Of a stretch of DNA of 64,000 nt, positions 27,477 to 37,511 are shown in pieces. The translations under genes were made by a program, and so were the position numbers. The DNA is from Anaerolineae bacterium. GTDB lineage: Bacteria; Chloroflexota; Anaerolineae; Promineifilales; Promineifilaceae. Location of the stretch: positions 1-64,000 of the forward strand of contig JAHBVI010000019.1 in the NCBI GenBank assembly GCA_019637635.1, in the 5' to 3' direction. Under the pieces are notes generated by a model that was not told where the DNA came from, did no database searches, and worked only from the letters and a program-made list of their open reading frames with translations. Numbering within the stretch: position 1 is the first letter of the stretch; every line of letters begins with the position of its first letter.

Positions 27477-27889
27477 ACGAGATCGAAAACGACATTTGGG
27501 AAACATTACATCGGCACATCAACAGCATTTTTACGCAGGATGTGGAAACGTACCGGGCCACCACCAGCCCGGAGTTGTCATTGTATGAATGGTTCGTCAC
27601 CCCGCACCGGCAGGATGGGCTGGATTTTCACCTGTTTATGATTGAACATGGCTGGGCGGGTGCGATGGGTGACTTCCGTTATGATTTGTGGGAGCCGCGG
27701 TTACAGGTGTATGGGGACACGGCCGTAGCCAGCTACACCTTCATGCTTACCATCGCCGACCCACAAACTGGGGCCATTAGCCACCGTCACCACAACGAAA
27801 GCCGTGTCCTGGTGAAGGCGGAATTTGGCTGGCAGGTTGTCCACGTGCATAAATCCCCCGCCTGGCAGGCCCCTCACCATTCGCCATAA
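27473..27889 (+). CDS. NTF2/SnoaL-like protein
   Basis: 138 residues. ATGA overlaps the stop of the Uma2 gene by 4 nt, so translation is coupled. Pattern WETLHRHINSIFTQDVETYRAT, then FRYDLWEPRLQVYGDTAVAS and HNESRVLVKAEFGWQVVHVH, is that of the DUF4440/CaMKII-association type NTF2-like fold. No signal peptide. Substrate unknown. Confidence 0.75.
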   Translation: MNEIENDIWETLHRHINSIFTQDVETYRATTSPELSLYEWFVTPHRQDGLDFHLFMIEHGWAGAMGDFRYDLWEPRLQVYGDTAVASYTFMLTIADPQTGAISHRHHNESRVLVKAEFGWQVVHVHKSPAWQAPHHSP

Positions 27890-27897
27890 GCAAACTG

Positions 27898-28013
27898 TCA
27901 TTCCCAGCGCAGTCCGCGAAGCGAGGAATCTTTAGCCTTGATAATCGGAAGAATTCCTCCTCGAAGACTGTCCCGCCCTGAGCTTGCCGAAGGGGTCGGA
28001 ATAACAGATTGTC
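27898..28013. repeat. Imperfect inverted-repeat spacer
   Basis: Contains TGTCATTCC, GAATTCCTCCTCGAAGACT and GTCGGAAT, an arrangement also seen at 46061-46104. No gene in 27890-28050. Confidence 0.5.
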
Positions 28014-28050
28014 TGTTTGCCTGGTCTATGTTCACAGGAGTAATAATCTT

Positions 28051-29511
28051 TTGAAGACGTTAAAAACTATTTTTCTTTTTACTATCATCATCACCCTATT
28101 GCTAGTTATTGGTTTCTTCTGGCAGCAACGCCGGTCGGCACAGGCGGCTACGTTGGCTGCGGAACTGCACACGGTCATTGCCCAACAAGGGCTGACGCCG
28201 CTGGCTGCACCAGCCCCACCTGACCCGGCGCTGGTCGCTTTGGGGCAGGCTCTATTTTTTGATAAAGAACTCAGCGGCAATCGGGATACCTCCTGCGCCA
28301 CCTGCCACCACCCGGCGCTGGCCACCGGCGACCAACTGCCGCTTTCCATTGGCACCGGCGGTATTGGGTTTGCCAGCCAACGGCAGTTGGGCGCCAACCG
28401 GGACTTTGTGCCTCGCCATGCCACCGAATTGTTCAATCGCGGGCTGCCGGAATGGACGACTATGTTCTGGGAAGGGCGGGTAGAAGGCAGCGCCGCTGCC
28501 GGGTTCGAGACACCCGCCGGGGCGTATCTACCGGACGGGCTAGACAGCGCCCTGGCTGCCCAGGCCATGTTCCCTGTCACCATTCGCACGGAGATGCGCG
28601 GCGGCTGGTATAACGTGGCCGGATATGCTATCCAGCCGGGCACCGTGTTGGACGAAGCGGCGGCCTATGCCCAAAACCTGCCCACCGGATGGGAAGACAC
28701 CGATGTATTCGGCCAACCAAATGAACTGGCCTCGATCCCCAACGATGCCCGCTTTTTCCCGCAAATTTGGGCGCTGCTGATGGAGCGGCTGCTGGTGATT
28801 CCTGCTTACCGGGAATTGTTCTGGCAGGCGTACCCGGATGTACCGGCCACAGAACTGGGGTTCCAACATGCGGCCAATGCCATCGCCGCTTTTGAGGCGC
28901 AGGCGTTTGCTTTTACCAACTCCCCCTGGGACCGCTATCTGGCAGGGGATGAGACGGCGCTGACGGACCAGGCAAAACAGGGGGCGCTGTTGTTTTACGG
29001 CCGTGCCGGATGCGCCGCCTGCCACAGCGGGCCACTATTCACCGACCAGCAGTATCACAACATTGGCGTGCCCCAATTTGGGCCGGGCCGGGATGATTTT
29101 GCGCCGTTGGATTACGGCCGTTACGCCATCACCCAGAACCCCGCCGATAAATACGCCTTCCGTACCCCACCGCTGCACAACGTAGCCCTCACCGCCCCCT
29201 ACCTGCACAACGGCGCGTATGATTCGCTGACGGCCGTGATTGAACATCATCTGCAACCGGAAGAGGCGCTGCGGGCGTTTGACGGCCGTGATCTTTCCCC
29301 CGAATTGCGCGCCACCCTGCAAAACTATGCCGTTACCATTGACGACATCCTGCTGACGCTATCACCCCAACTGTCCCAAACAGAACTCAGTCGCCAGGAA
29401 ATTGCCCAACTGGTCGCCTTTTTGGAAAGCCTGAGCGACCCCGCCGCAACCAACATGAACGACCTGTTCCCCGCCACTGTCCCCAGTGGGCTGCCCGTAG
29501 AAGATAAATAA
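28051..29511 (+). CDS. Di-haem cytochrome c peroxidase / MauG family
   Basis: 486 residues from TTG 28051 (AGGAG about 10 nt upstream); the frame is open from 28009. N-terminal membrane anchor (IFLFTIIITLLLVIGFFW). Haem 1 SCATCHHPA, haem 2 GCAACHSGP, and the PPLHNVALTAPYLHNGAYDSL segment typical of this family. Such proteins reduce peroxide or oxidise protein partners outside the membrane. No partner gene (for example mauA) is adjacent. Confidence 0.9.
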   Translation: MKTLKTIFLFTIIITLLLVIGFFWQQRRSAQAATLAAELHTVIAQQGLTPLAAPAPPDPALVALGQALFFDKELSGNRDTSCATCHHPALATGDQLPLSIGTGGIGFASQRQLGANRDFVPRHATELFNRGLPEWTTMFWEGRVEGSAAAGFETPAGAYLPDGLDSALAAQAMFPVTIRTEMRGGWYNVAGYAIQPGTVLDEAAAYAQNLPTGWEDTDVFGQPNELASIPNDARFFPQIWALLMERLLVIPAYRELFWQAYPDVPATELGFQHAANAIAAFEAQAFAFTNSPWDRYLAGDETALTDQAKQGALLFYGRAGCAACHSGPLFTDQQYHNIGVPQFGPGRDDFAPLDYGRYAITQNPADKYAFRTPPLHNVALTAPYLHNGAYDSLTAVIEHHLQPEEALRAFDGRDLSPELRATLQNYAVTIDDILLTLSPQLSQTELSRQEIAQLVAFLESLSDPAATNMNDLFPATVPSGLPVEDK

Positions 29512-29578
29512 CCGGTAAGGTAGCACAGGCAACTATACAACACAGCCTCTCGTTGCCGGCACTCCGTCGGCTGGGAGT

Positions 29579-29628
29579 AGTCGGCGAAGGCCGACTTTGC
29601 CTTGTGTAGGTGCAGATTTATCTGCCGC
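29579..29628. repeat. AGTCGGCGAAGGCCGACT element, copy 2
   Basis: Core at 29579-29596 followed by TTGCCTTGTGTAGGTGCAG and ATTTATCTGCCGC. The rest of 29512-29983 contains no gene I can support. The stretch 29750-29850 has short GC-pairable tracts but no riboswitch class that I recognise. Confidence 0.75.
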
Positions 29629-29983
29629 ATTGAGGAATATGCGATTGCCCTACGCAAAGCATTCTGTTATTTGCCAGGACATTATGAAAGTGAGATAATG
29701 TAGCGTGAATTTTCCGTTTATGGAAAATGGCAATTTCTAGTGGCAAGCGGGAGCATGAAGTGGGGATTTATGCGCAGGTTTGATCATGCCCAAACGTATG
29801 AAAGCTGCCAAGGAGGTAGTGCCAGTCAATAGATCCGACTAATTTGAACAGCAGTTGAAATACTTCTCATCACTCCCTCAAACACACCTTGTTGTGTTGG
29901 AGTCTCTTACTGGTCACCACCCCACCCCGTTATTTGAAAAGCAGCACCCTCTTTACATGTGTGGGGTATCTAGGAGGATAATA

Positions 29984-32900
29984 ATGAACAGTAAACGGTC
30001 ATGGCGACATATGCCATTTGTGTTTCTTGTGGGGCTGATGGCACTGATATTACCCAGTGTGATCATGGCCCGTACCATCGGTGAGGAGAGCAATCCCCCA
30101 GCGGGTAAAATTGAGCCTCTTGTTTTAGAACAACTAAATAGCGAAAGTAGCACAGACTTTTTCATCTGGATGAATGAGAAAGCTGATCTCAGCCCGGCTT
30201 ACAATTTGCCAACCAAAGAAGCAAAGGGCGAGTTTGTGTTCAATGCACTGCGTGAAACGGCCGAACGCTCCCAAAGCGACATTCGTGCTTATCTGGATGC
30301 GCAGGGAATTCGATACCACTCTTTTTACATTGCCAACAAGATATTGGTCAGAGCCGGGACTGAAAGCCTGGTCATGTCCATAGCTAACCGCCCGGATGTA
30401 GAAAAAATTACGGTAAATCGCCAATTCCAACTGCAAGAACCTTTCATCAATCCAGCCGCCCCCGAAAGCAGCCAAGCCATTGAACCCAATATCATCTTTA
30501 TTAATGCCGATGATGTATGGGCGATGGGTTTTACCGGGCAAGGGACGGTTATGGCCGGTTTGGACACCGGTTTACAATGGGACCACCCGGCCATCATCAA
30601 CCATTATCGGGGCTGGAATGGTACATCCGCCAATCACAACTATAATTGGTGGGATCCCACCGGCACTTACCCCAGCGCCCCTGGCGATGGTCATGGGCAT
30701 GGTACCCATACCACCGGCACCATGGTCGGCGACGATGGCGGCGCCAATCAGATTGGCGTAGCGCCAGGCGCAGAAACCATTCACTGCAAAGGCATGGATG
30801 ATGGCGGTGGTGGTAGTGTATTCACCTTTAGCAATTGTTTCGAGTTTTTCCTGGCCCCCTGGGATTTGACCGGGAACAACCCGAATCCCAGCCTGGCGCC
30901 AGATGCCATCAACAACTCCTGGGGTTTTTGGGGCGGTGGCGTTCCTGACTTCCAGGATGAAATTGCGGCCCTTCAAGCTGCTGGTATCGTCGTTGAGGTT
31001 TCAGCCGGTAACGAAGGTTCTTCCTGTCAGACGCTTCGCTCACCCGGCGATTATGGTGAAGTTCTAACGACCGGTTCTGTCAACCATGTAGGTGGTTCGC
31101 TGCCTGGCACCCTGACCGGTTTCAGCAGCCGTGGCCCTTCGTCTCTGTCCGCTGAATTCATCCCGGACATTATGGCCCCCGGTGAAAACATTCGCTCCAG
31201 CGTGCCCGGTGGTGGTTATCAGGGTGGCTGGAGTGGCACCAGCATGTCTGGGCCGCATGTCACGGCGTTGGTTGGCCTGATGTGGTCGGCGAACCCTGGC
31301 CTGCGTGGGCTTATCGCCGAAACCTACCAGATTATTGCGGACACGGCCGTGCCCCTCACCGGGCAGGGTGGTTCCGGCTGCGGCGGCGACTATACCACCG
31401 GCCCCAACAATGATTGGGGATATGGTACAATGGACGCGCTGGCGGCCGTGAATACCGCCATCCTCTATGGCAATCCCGGTACGCTAAATGGAACTGTTAC
31501 CGATTCGGTAACAGCAGCGCCGCTGCCGGGCGCGCACGTAGCCGCCGACCGGGGCGATGGCATTGTTTTCCACGCCAACACCAACGGTGTTGGTTTCTAT
31601 TCCACCATCGCCTTTAGCGGTACCTACACCGTCTCTGTCAGCAAATTTGGCTACTTCCCGCAAACGCACCCCGGCATTCAGGTAACGGAATTTCAAACCA
31701 CCACCCTGGATGTTCAACTTGTCCAGGCGCCCAGCTTCACTGTGGAAGGCGTTGTAACCGATGCCACCACCGGCTGGCCGTTATATGCCCAGATAAACAT
31801 CGGTCAGGGCTTCCCGGACAACCCCATCTGGACAGACCCCGTAACCGGTTACTACAGCGTCGTTTTGCCTGCCGGAACGTATGACTTCACAGTCAGCGCC
31901 TTCGTCCCCGGTTATGATCCCTCTACTGTCCAGGTGGCCGTCAGCGGCAACACGACACAGGATTTCGATTTAGATGCCAACCTGTTTAGTTGTACCGCAC
32001 CTGGTTACACCCCCGTCCCGTCTGGCAGCTTCTCTGATAATTTCGAGAGCGGCTATGGCAACTGGACATTGACCGGCCTGTGGAACCCGGAAAGCCAGTC
32101 AAATACCTGCGGTTCTCTGGTGGCGCCCTTCCCCAGCCCCACAAATGCCGCCTACTACGGCATTGATGGCGTTTGTACCTTTGACACGGGCAGCGCCAAC
32201 AGCGGCACCATGACATTGAATTCCCCCATATCGGTTGGCGCCGGTTCGGTACTCTCCTTCTGGAGCTATGAGCAGACCGAATGTGGTGGCAACTGTGGCT
32301 GGGATGCTCGCCAGGTGCAAATATCCACAGACGGTGGCTCCACCTGGGCCACAGTAATTGACGGCGATACCGAAAACGTCTGGTATCAACGAACCGCCGA
32401 CATTTCCGCTTTTGCGGGCAGTGCGTTGGTTCGCTTCAGCTTTAACACCGGGGATGGCGTTGCCAACAATTACTTTGGCTGGATGGTGGATAACGTCAAT
32501 ATCACCACCTACACCTGTGTGCCACCGGCAAGCGGTGGTCTGGTGGTAGGCAATGTTTATGATGATAACACCAATGATCCTGTGGTTGGCGCCTGGGTAA
32601 CAAACGAAACCGGCTCCACAGGTTATGCTATGGCAACCCCTCTCGATCCGGCAGTGGATGATGCGTTTTACACCATCTACTCCTTGAGCGGCAGCCAGGT
32701 ACACACGGCCACCTACACCTTATACGGCGAAGACGTACAAACCGTGAATGTGGTGGATGATGACACTGTCGAGCAAGATTTCTACCTGCCCTCCGGCTTT
32801 GTCGTTGCCGATCCAGACAACTTCAACGTCACATTGGAACTTGGCGATAACACGACGCTGGGCATGGATTTGATTGACACCGGTGGGGCTAATGTGGAAT

Positions 32901-35900
32901 TTGAGATCCAGGAAGTGCCCGGTACAAATCCCTATCTGGTGGCGCCGCTGCATATCCCGGCCAGTGATGGCAACTTTGCGCGCGGTTCTCTGCCGGCTTC
33001 CACTGGCGCTGCGCCTCAAACAGCAGGGCAAACGGCCGGGCCTTTACCCGCCGCCACGCTGGCGCAGCTGTTAGGTTCCAATGCCTATGGTGTGGAACAT
33101 TCCAGTGCTTACTACACCATCTTCGATATTGACGTGCCCGAGGTGCTGCCGTTTGTGAGCGCCATGCCACCCACCGGCGGCTTCATTGGCGCGGGTGAAT
33201 ATGTGGATGGCCTGGTGTATATGATTGACACCAACAACGTCATGTGGGAAGTGAATCCCACTACCGGCGCTATCTTGAACACCTACACAGCTACCCCGCC
33301 AGGCGGCGGCCAGACATACTCTGGCCTGGCCTATGACCCCACTAGCGGTGTTGTTTATGCGGGCACAACCAATTGTGGCAACTCCACCCTGTACACTATT
33401 GACCCGCCCACCGGCGTGGCTACCCAGGTTGGCGCTATCAGCAATGGCGGTTGTCTGATCGCCCTGGCGGTTGACGGCAATGGCGATCTGTGGGGTTACG
33501 ACATCATCGCTGACGTGCTGCTGTGGATTGACAAGACCACCGGCGCTGGCACCATCATTGGTTCGATTGGCTTTGACGCCAACTTCGGCCAGGGCATGGG
33601 ATGGGACCCGGATACGGACACCCTGTACATGGCGGCTTTCAACGGCGGCACCTTCCAACCGGAACTACGGGCTGTGGACCGCAATACCGGTAACACTACG
33701 TTGATAGGTGTTCTGGGGCAGACGACGCCTGGCGGCACTGCCCAGGTACCCTGGCTCGGTTTTGAAATTGCCGAGACGGATGTGCCCTGGGTGAGCGAAA
33801 ACCCGATCACGGGTACGGTACCGGCCAATGGCAGCTTCCCGGTTGATGTAACCTTCGATGCCGCCCAGGTACCGATCCCCGGACAATACACGGCGCAGCT
33901 AAAGATAGTTGTAGACGCGCCCCAATTACAGCTGTACGTGCCGCTTACCCTGACTGTGACCTGCGCCACATGTGGTACGCTGCAAGGCAACATCACCGAC
34001 GCAGCCACCAGCCTGCCGCTGGTTGGTTCTGTGCAGATCACCAGCACCGGCGGGTTTGACTTCACCCTGGAAGATGTCTCCTTCTACACCATCCAACTCG
34101 CTCCAGGGCAGTATTTCCTGACAGCCAGTGCGCCCGGGTATTTGAGTGACACGGCCGTTGTCAATATCACTACAGGCGCCACCACCACCCAGGACTTCGC
34201 CTTGTGGGCCGACACCGCCATCCTTTCTTACAGCCCCGCCTCGGTGGAAGAGTCAATGGAAATTGGCGACGTAGTCTCCAATACCGTCACCGTCACCAAC
34301 ACCGGTGCATCGCCGCTGGACTTTGAGGTAAGAATTGGTGGCTATAGTGGGCCGTTTCAGTTACGGCCGTTAGGCCCGAACGGAACGACAACCACGTTGT
34401 ACCAGGCCACCGAAGGCGTGGCAATGCGCGCCAATACCGCCAGCGGTACGGCCGTTGCCTATCCTTCTGCATACAGATGGCAACCGGCTGCCCCGGCAGG
34501 TGGAAACATCCTGGTGTATGCCGATGATCCGATGCATACCCCCACACATGTGGAAAGTGCGCTGCAGGCGCTTGGCATGGCATACACCCTGCATAACAAT
34601 GGTGACTTTGCCGGCTTTGAAACCAGCCTGAATAGCGGCACCTGGGATTTGGTGATCTTTGCGGACGACAACTTTGGCCCGCCTTCAACTACCTTCACAG
34701 CGCTTAATAACTATGTGTTAGGTGGTGGCAAGTTAATCGCGCACACCTGGGTCGTCGGTTTCGATACCTTGAACCCCCTGTGGGCAACGCTTGGCTTCAC
34801 CTGGATGGCTGACGATAACGATCCTCCTGATCCGGTGTATTGGTGGGATGACGCACATCCAATCTTCACTGACCCCAATGATGTGCCTGAGTTCACCAGC
34901 CTGGATGGCTTTATCTTTGGCATCTATGGGCAGCGCGTGGAACCATTAGCCGGTTTTGAGGCTTTGGCCGGGTATACCACCACACCGGCGGCCAATCAGG
35001 CGGCTATGGTGTTGGGCAACGACAACCGCACCGTGTTCCGTGGCTTCCTGGATGGGCAAAACAGCGCCGACCTGGATTCCGATGGGCTGCCAGACGGAAG
35101 AGAATTGTGGATCAACCTGATTACTGGCATCGAAACCGGCTTTTCCACCGGTCAGCAGTGGGCTTATGCCGTGCCTGATTCCGGTACGGTGCCGGGCTTT
35201 AGCTCAACTACGTTTGAGTTGGTTTTTGATGCCCGCTCCATGTACCAGGTAGGCACCTTCTACGCCACCCTTTCCTTCCGCGGCAACTTCGTCAATGTGG
35301 TAGACACCATGCCGCTGACCATGCACCTGAGCTGCCCCACCTGTGGCTTCCTCAATGGCGACATTACAGATGCCTGGACGAGTGATCCGCTCAATGCGGA
35401 CATCCACGTGACCGGGCCTGGTGGCTTTGATGTCATGCTTAGCGGGGATAGTTATGCCCTGGCTGTGCAGCCGGGAACGTATGACTTCCTGGTAACGGCG
35501 CCTGGCTACTTCGATGAAACGGCTTCGGTTACAGTGGCCGCCGGACAGACAGTGGTAACAGACTTTGCCCTGACCCCCATCGTAGCCATCTTGGAATACA
35601 GTCCCGCCTCTTATGAGCGCACCCTGGCCATAGGGCAGGTGTTGACGGACTCGTTGACCCTCAACAACACAGGGACGGCGGCATTTGACTTTGAACTGTC
35701 TGACCGGCAAACCGGTTCGCCATTTGGTTTCCACGCTGCGGTTCCCGCTATGGTAACGGCTGGCGCCCAGAACTCGGCTCTGGCGGATCTGTTGGACTTC
35801 GGAAGCAGTGCGCCCGTCTATCCGCCATTCATCCGTGTCCCGGCATCAGGTGATGGCCTTTTGCTCGACCAACAACCGAGTCAGTTCAATGGCATCTTCT

Positions 35901-37264
35901 CGGATGTGTCTTGTGATCTATGTGGTGGCGCCCAGGTGTTGGCGGATAATTTCGCCTTCTCTGAGGAACATACCATTGGCGGCATCAACATCTGGTCTGG
36001 TTACTTCCCGACCGATGTGCCGGTGCCTGACAATATCACAGTGATCTTCCATGAAGACAGTGCTGGTCTGCCAGGTGCGGTAATCTCCACTGAAACAGCC
36101 GTACTCGCCGAACGTGTGCAAACCGGCATTATTCTGTTCGGTGTACATGAGTATTTCCATACTCTGACCCTGGATAATCCGGTTACGTTGGGGCCAGGCA
36201 CTTACTGGGTGGAAATTTACAATGACACCGGCTTTTCCACGGACGACTTCTTCTGGGAGACTGGCTTCCAGGATACTGATCCTAACACGCCGGGAAGCAG
36301 CGGTTTTGGCAGCGCGTATTCCTTTTCCGCGCCTGGTTCAAGTTGGAACCTACAAGGCGATGATCTGGCTATCCAGCTGTTTGAAGGAAGTGTGGACGCA
36401 CCGTGGTTGTATGAAGACCCGGCCACCGGGACGGTGAACGCCGGCGAATCGGAGACGGTGAACATTATCTTCGATGCCTCTGTCATTACGCAGACCGGCA
36501 CCTACACGGCCGAAATTCGTTTTGCCGGTACATTCGACAACAACGTAGCCCCGGCCCAAGTGGTGATGCACGTCATTGCTTCTGCCACCTACGGCGTTGA
36601 CGTCAGCGCCGATCCCGATACGCAGGCTGGCGACCCAGGCACGACGGTGGCTTACACTGTTGACATTGCCAATACCGGCAACGTGGCCGACACCTACGAT
36701 CTGACGTTGAGCGGCAACGGCTGGACCACTACCCTGTCTGCCAGCAGCATCACCGTTGATGCGGGCGATACCGGCTCGGTCACAGTGTGGGTGGATATTC
36801 CGGTTGACGCTTCCGGTAATGATGCGGATGTGGTGACGGTAACGGCTACTTCTGCCAATGATGCCACCGCGACTGACTCGGTAGACCTGACGACCGGGCT
36901 GGCCACCGTCTATGGCGTTTCCATGTCTGGTGATATGGCGGCTACCGGCGCGCCTGGGCATACCGTGATGTACGCCATGACGATTACCAACACCGGTAAC
37001 ACGGCCGATACCTTCAACCTGACGTTTGGAGCGCACACCTGGACGGCCACGTTGCCCGGCGGTAGCAGCCTCACGTTGGCAGCTGGTGAATCGGCCACTG
37101 TCATGGTTCACGTGGCGATTCCGACGATCGTTGGCGCCGGACAGAGCGATGCCGTGGTGGTGACAGCGACCTCTACGCATGACAGTAATGCCACAGACAG
37201 CGCTACCCTGACAACAACTGCCGGCCCAACTGTCCTCTATCTACCCATCATACTGAAACCGTAA
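29984..37264 (+). CDS. Giant secreted subtilisin-like (S8) protease
   Basis: 2426 residues from ATG 29984 (AGGAGG 6 nt upstream), with signal peptide (MPFVFLVGLMALILPSVIMA) and an I9-like propeptide (residues about 60-155). Catalytic triad: GLDTGLQWDHP (Asp 194), HGHGTHTTG (His 239) and GTSMSGPH (Ser 420). The rest is a chain of carboxypeptidase-regulatory-like units (LNGTVTDSVTAAPLPGAHV), a jelly-roll-like segment, propeller-like and Ig/NEW3-like repeats (TVAYTVDIANTGNVADTYDL twice near the end) and the tail LYLPIILKP. Active-site set is complete. Only four octamers in 7.3 kb. Confidence 0.9.
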   Translation: MNSKRSWRHMPFVFLVGLMALILPSVIMARTIGEESNPPAGKIEPLVLEQLNSESSTDFFIWMNEKADLSPAYNLPTKEAKGEFVFNALRETAERSQSDIRAYLDAQGIRYHSFYIANKILVRAGTESLVMSIANRPDVEKITVNRQFQLQEPFINPAAPESSQAIEPNIIFINADDVWAMGFTGQGTVMAGLDTGLQWDHPAIINHYRGWNGTSANHNYNWWDPTGTYPSAPGDGHGHGTHTTGTMVGDDGGANQIGVAPGAETIHCKGMDDGGGGSVFTFSNCFEFFLAPWDLTGNNPNPSLAPDAINNSWGFWGGGVPDFQDEIAALQAAGIVVEVSAGNEGSSCQTLRSPGDYGEVLTTGSVNHVGGSLPGTLTGFSSRGPSSLSAEFIPDIMAPGENIRSSVPGGGYQGGWSGTSMSGPHVTALVGLMWSANPGLRGLIAETYQIIADTAVPLTGQGGSGCGGDYTTGPNNDWGYGTMDALAAVNTAILYGNPGTLNGTVTDSVTAAPLPGAHVAADRGDGIVFHANTNGVGFYSTIAFSGTYTVSVSKFGYFPQTHPGIQVTEFQTTTLDVQLVQAPSFTVEGVVTDATTGWPLYAQINIGQGFPDNPIWTDPVTGYYSVVLPAGTYDFTVSAFVPGYDPSTVQVAVSGNTTQDFDLDANLFSCTAPGYTPVPSGSFSDNFESGYGNWTLTGLWNPESQSNTCGSLVAPFPSPTNAAYYGIDGVCTFDTGSANSGTMTLNSPISVGAGSVLSFWSYEQTECGGNCGWDARQVQISTDGGSTWATVIDGDTENVWYQRTADISAFAGSALVRFSFNTGDGVANNYFGWMVDNVNITTYTCVPPASGGLVVGNVYDDNTNDPVVGAWVTNETGSTGYAMATPLDPAVDDAFYTIYSLSGSQVHTATYTLYGEDVQTVNVVDDDTVEQDFYLPSGFVVADPDNFNVTLELGDNTTLGMDLIDTGGANVEFEIQEVPGTNPYLVAPLHIPASDGNFARGSLPASTGAAPQTAGQTAGPLPAATLAQLLGSNAYGVEHSSAYYTIFDIDVPEVLPFVSAMPPTGGFIGAGEYVDGLVYMIDTNNVMWEVNPTTGAILNTYTATPPGGGQTYSGLAYDPTSGVVYAGTTNCGNSTLYTIDPPTGVATQVGAISNGGCLIALAVDGNGDLWGYDIIADVLLWIDKTTGAGTIIGSIGFDANFGQGMGWDPDTDTLYMAAFNGGTFQPELRAVDRNTGNTTLIGVLGQTTPGGTAQVPWLGFEIAETDVPWVSENPITGTVPANGSFPVDVTFDAAQVPIPGQYTAQLKIVVDAPQLQLYVPLTLTVTCATCGTLQGNITDAATSLPLVGSVQITSTGGFDFTLEDVSFYTIQLAPGQYFLTASAPGYLSDTAVVNITTGATTTQDFALWADTAILSYSPASVEESMEIGDVVSNTVTVTNTGASPLDFEVRIGGYSGPFQLRPLGPNGTTTTLYQATEGVAMRANTASGTAVAYPSAYRWQPAAPAGGNILVYADDPMHTPTHVESALQALGMAYTLHNNGDFAGFETSLNSGTWDLVIFADDNFGPPSTTFTALNNYVLGGGKLIAHTWVVGFDTLNPLWATLGFTWMADDNDPPDPVYWWDDAHPIFTDPNDVPEFTSLDGFIFGIYGQRVEPLAGFEALAGYTTTPAANQAAMVLGNDNRTVFRGFLDGQNSADLDSDGLPDGRELWINLITGIETGFSTGQQWAYAVPDSGTVPGFSSTTFELVFDARSMYQVGTFYATLSFRGNFVNVVDTMPLTMHLSCPTCGFLNGDITDAWTSDPLNADIHVTGPGGFDVMLSGDSYALAVQPGTYDFLVTAPGYFDETASVTVAAGQTVVTDFALTPIVAILEYSPASYERTLAIGQVLTDSLTLNNTGTAAFDFELSDRQTGSPFGFHAAVPAMVTAGAQNSALADLLDFGSSAPVYPPFIRVPASGDGLLLDQQPSQFNGIFSDVSCDLCGGAQVLADNFAFSEEHTIGGINIWSGYFPTDVPVPDNITVIFHEDSAGLPGAVISTETAVLAERVQTGIILFGVHEYFHTLTLDNPVTLGPGTYWVEIYNDTGFSTDDFFWETGFQDTDPNTPGSSGFGSAYSFSAPGSSWNLQGDDLAIQLFEGSVDAPWLYEDPATGTVNAGESETVNIIFDASVITQTGTYTAEIRFAGTFDNNVAPAQVVMHVIASATYGVDVSADPDTQAGDPGTTVAYTVDIANTGNVADTYDLTLSGNGWTTTLSASSITVDAGDTGSVTVWVDIPVDASGNDADVVTVTATSANDATATDSVDLTTGLATVYGVSMSGDMAATGAPGHTVMYAMTITNTGNTADTFNLTFGAHTWTATLPGGSSLTLAAGESATVMVHVAIPTIVGAGQSDAVVVTATSTHDSNATDSATLTTTAGPTVLYLPIILKP

Positions 37265-37277
37265 ACCGGTCTGTGTT

Positions 37278-37305
37278 GAGAGTTGAGTAACAATACTCAA
37301 CTCTC
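37278..37305. other. 12-bp hairpin after protease gene
   Basis: GAGAGTTGAGTA (37278-37289) and its inverse (37294-37305) with loop ACAA. Confidence 0.75.
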
Positions 37306-37325
37306 ACTGTTGTTCCTCAAAGAGC

Positions 37326-37371
37326 AACGGCCGTCTCCCACCAATCATGGCTGTGGAGACGGCCGTTTTTT
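37326..37371 (+). terminator. Rho-independent terminator with ACGGCCGT in both arms
   Basis: AACGGCCGTCTCC (37326-37338) pairs with 37355-37367, loop 16 nt, and a T-run to 37371. Ends the protease transcript. Confidence 0.85.
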
Positions 37372-37511
37372 GTGCAAACAGCCCCCATAAGTACCAGATT
37401 ACCCAACCCGTAGTTGCGATTGACCTTGCAGGGTGCTAAACTGTGCCCGCCCTGAGGCGCTTACCGATTCGGCAAATTTTGCCACAATATTTCCCAAAGA
37501 GGTGCAGTATT

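Noticed and set aside
29750..29850. Possible riboswitch before the giant protease
   Set aside because: Short pairable tracts (GTTTG/CAAAC) exist, but the conserved core of c-di-GMP or other classes I know is not present.
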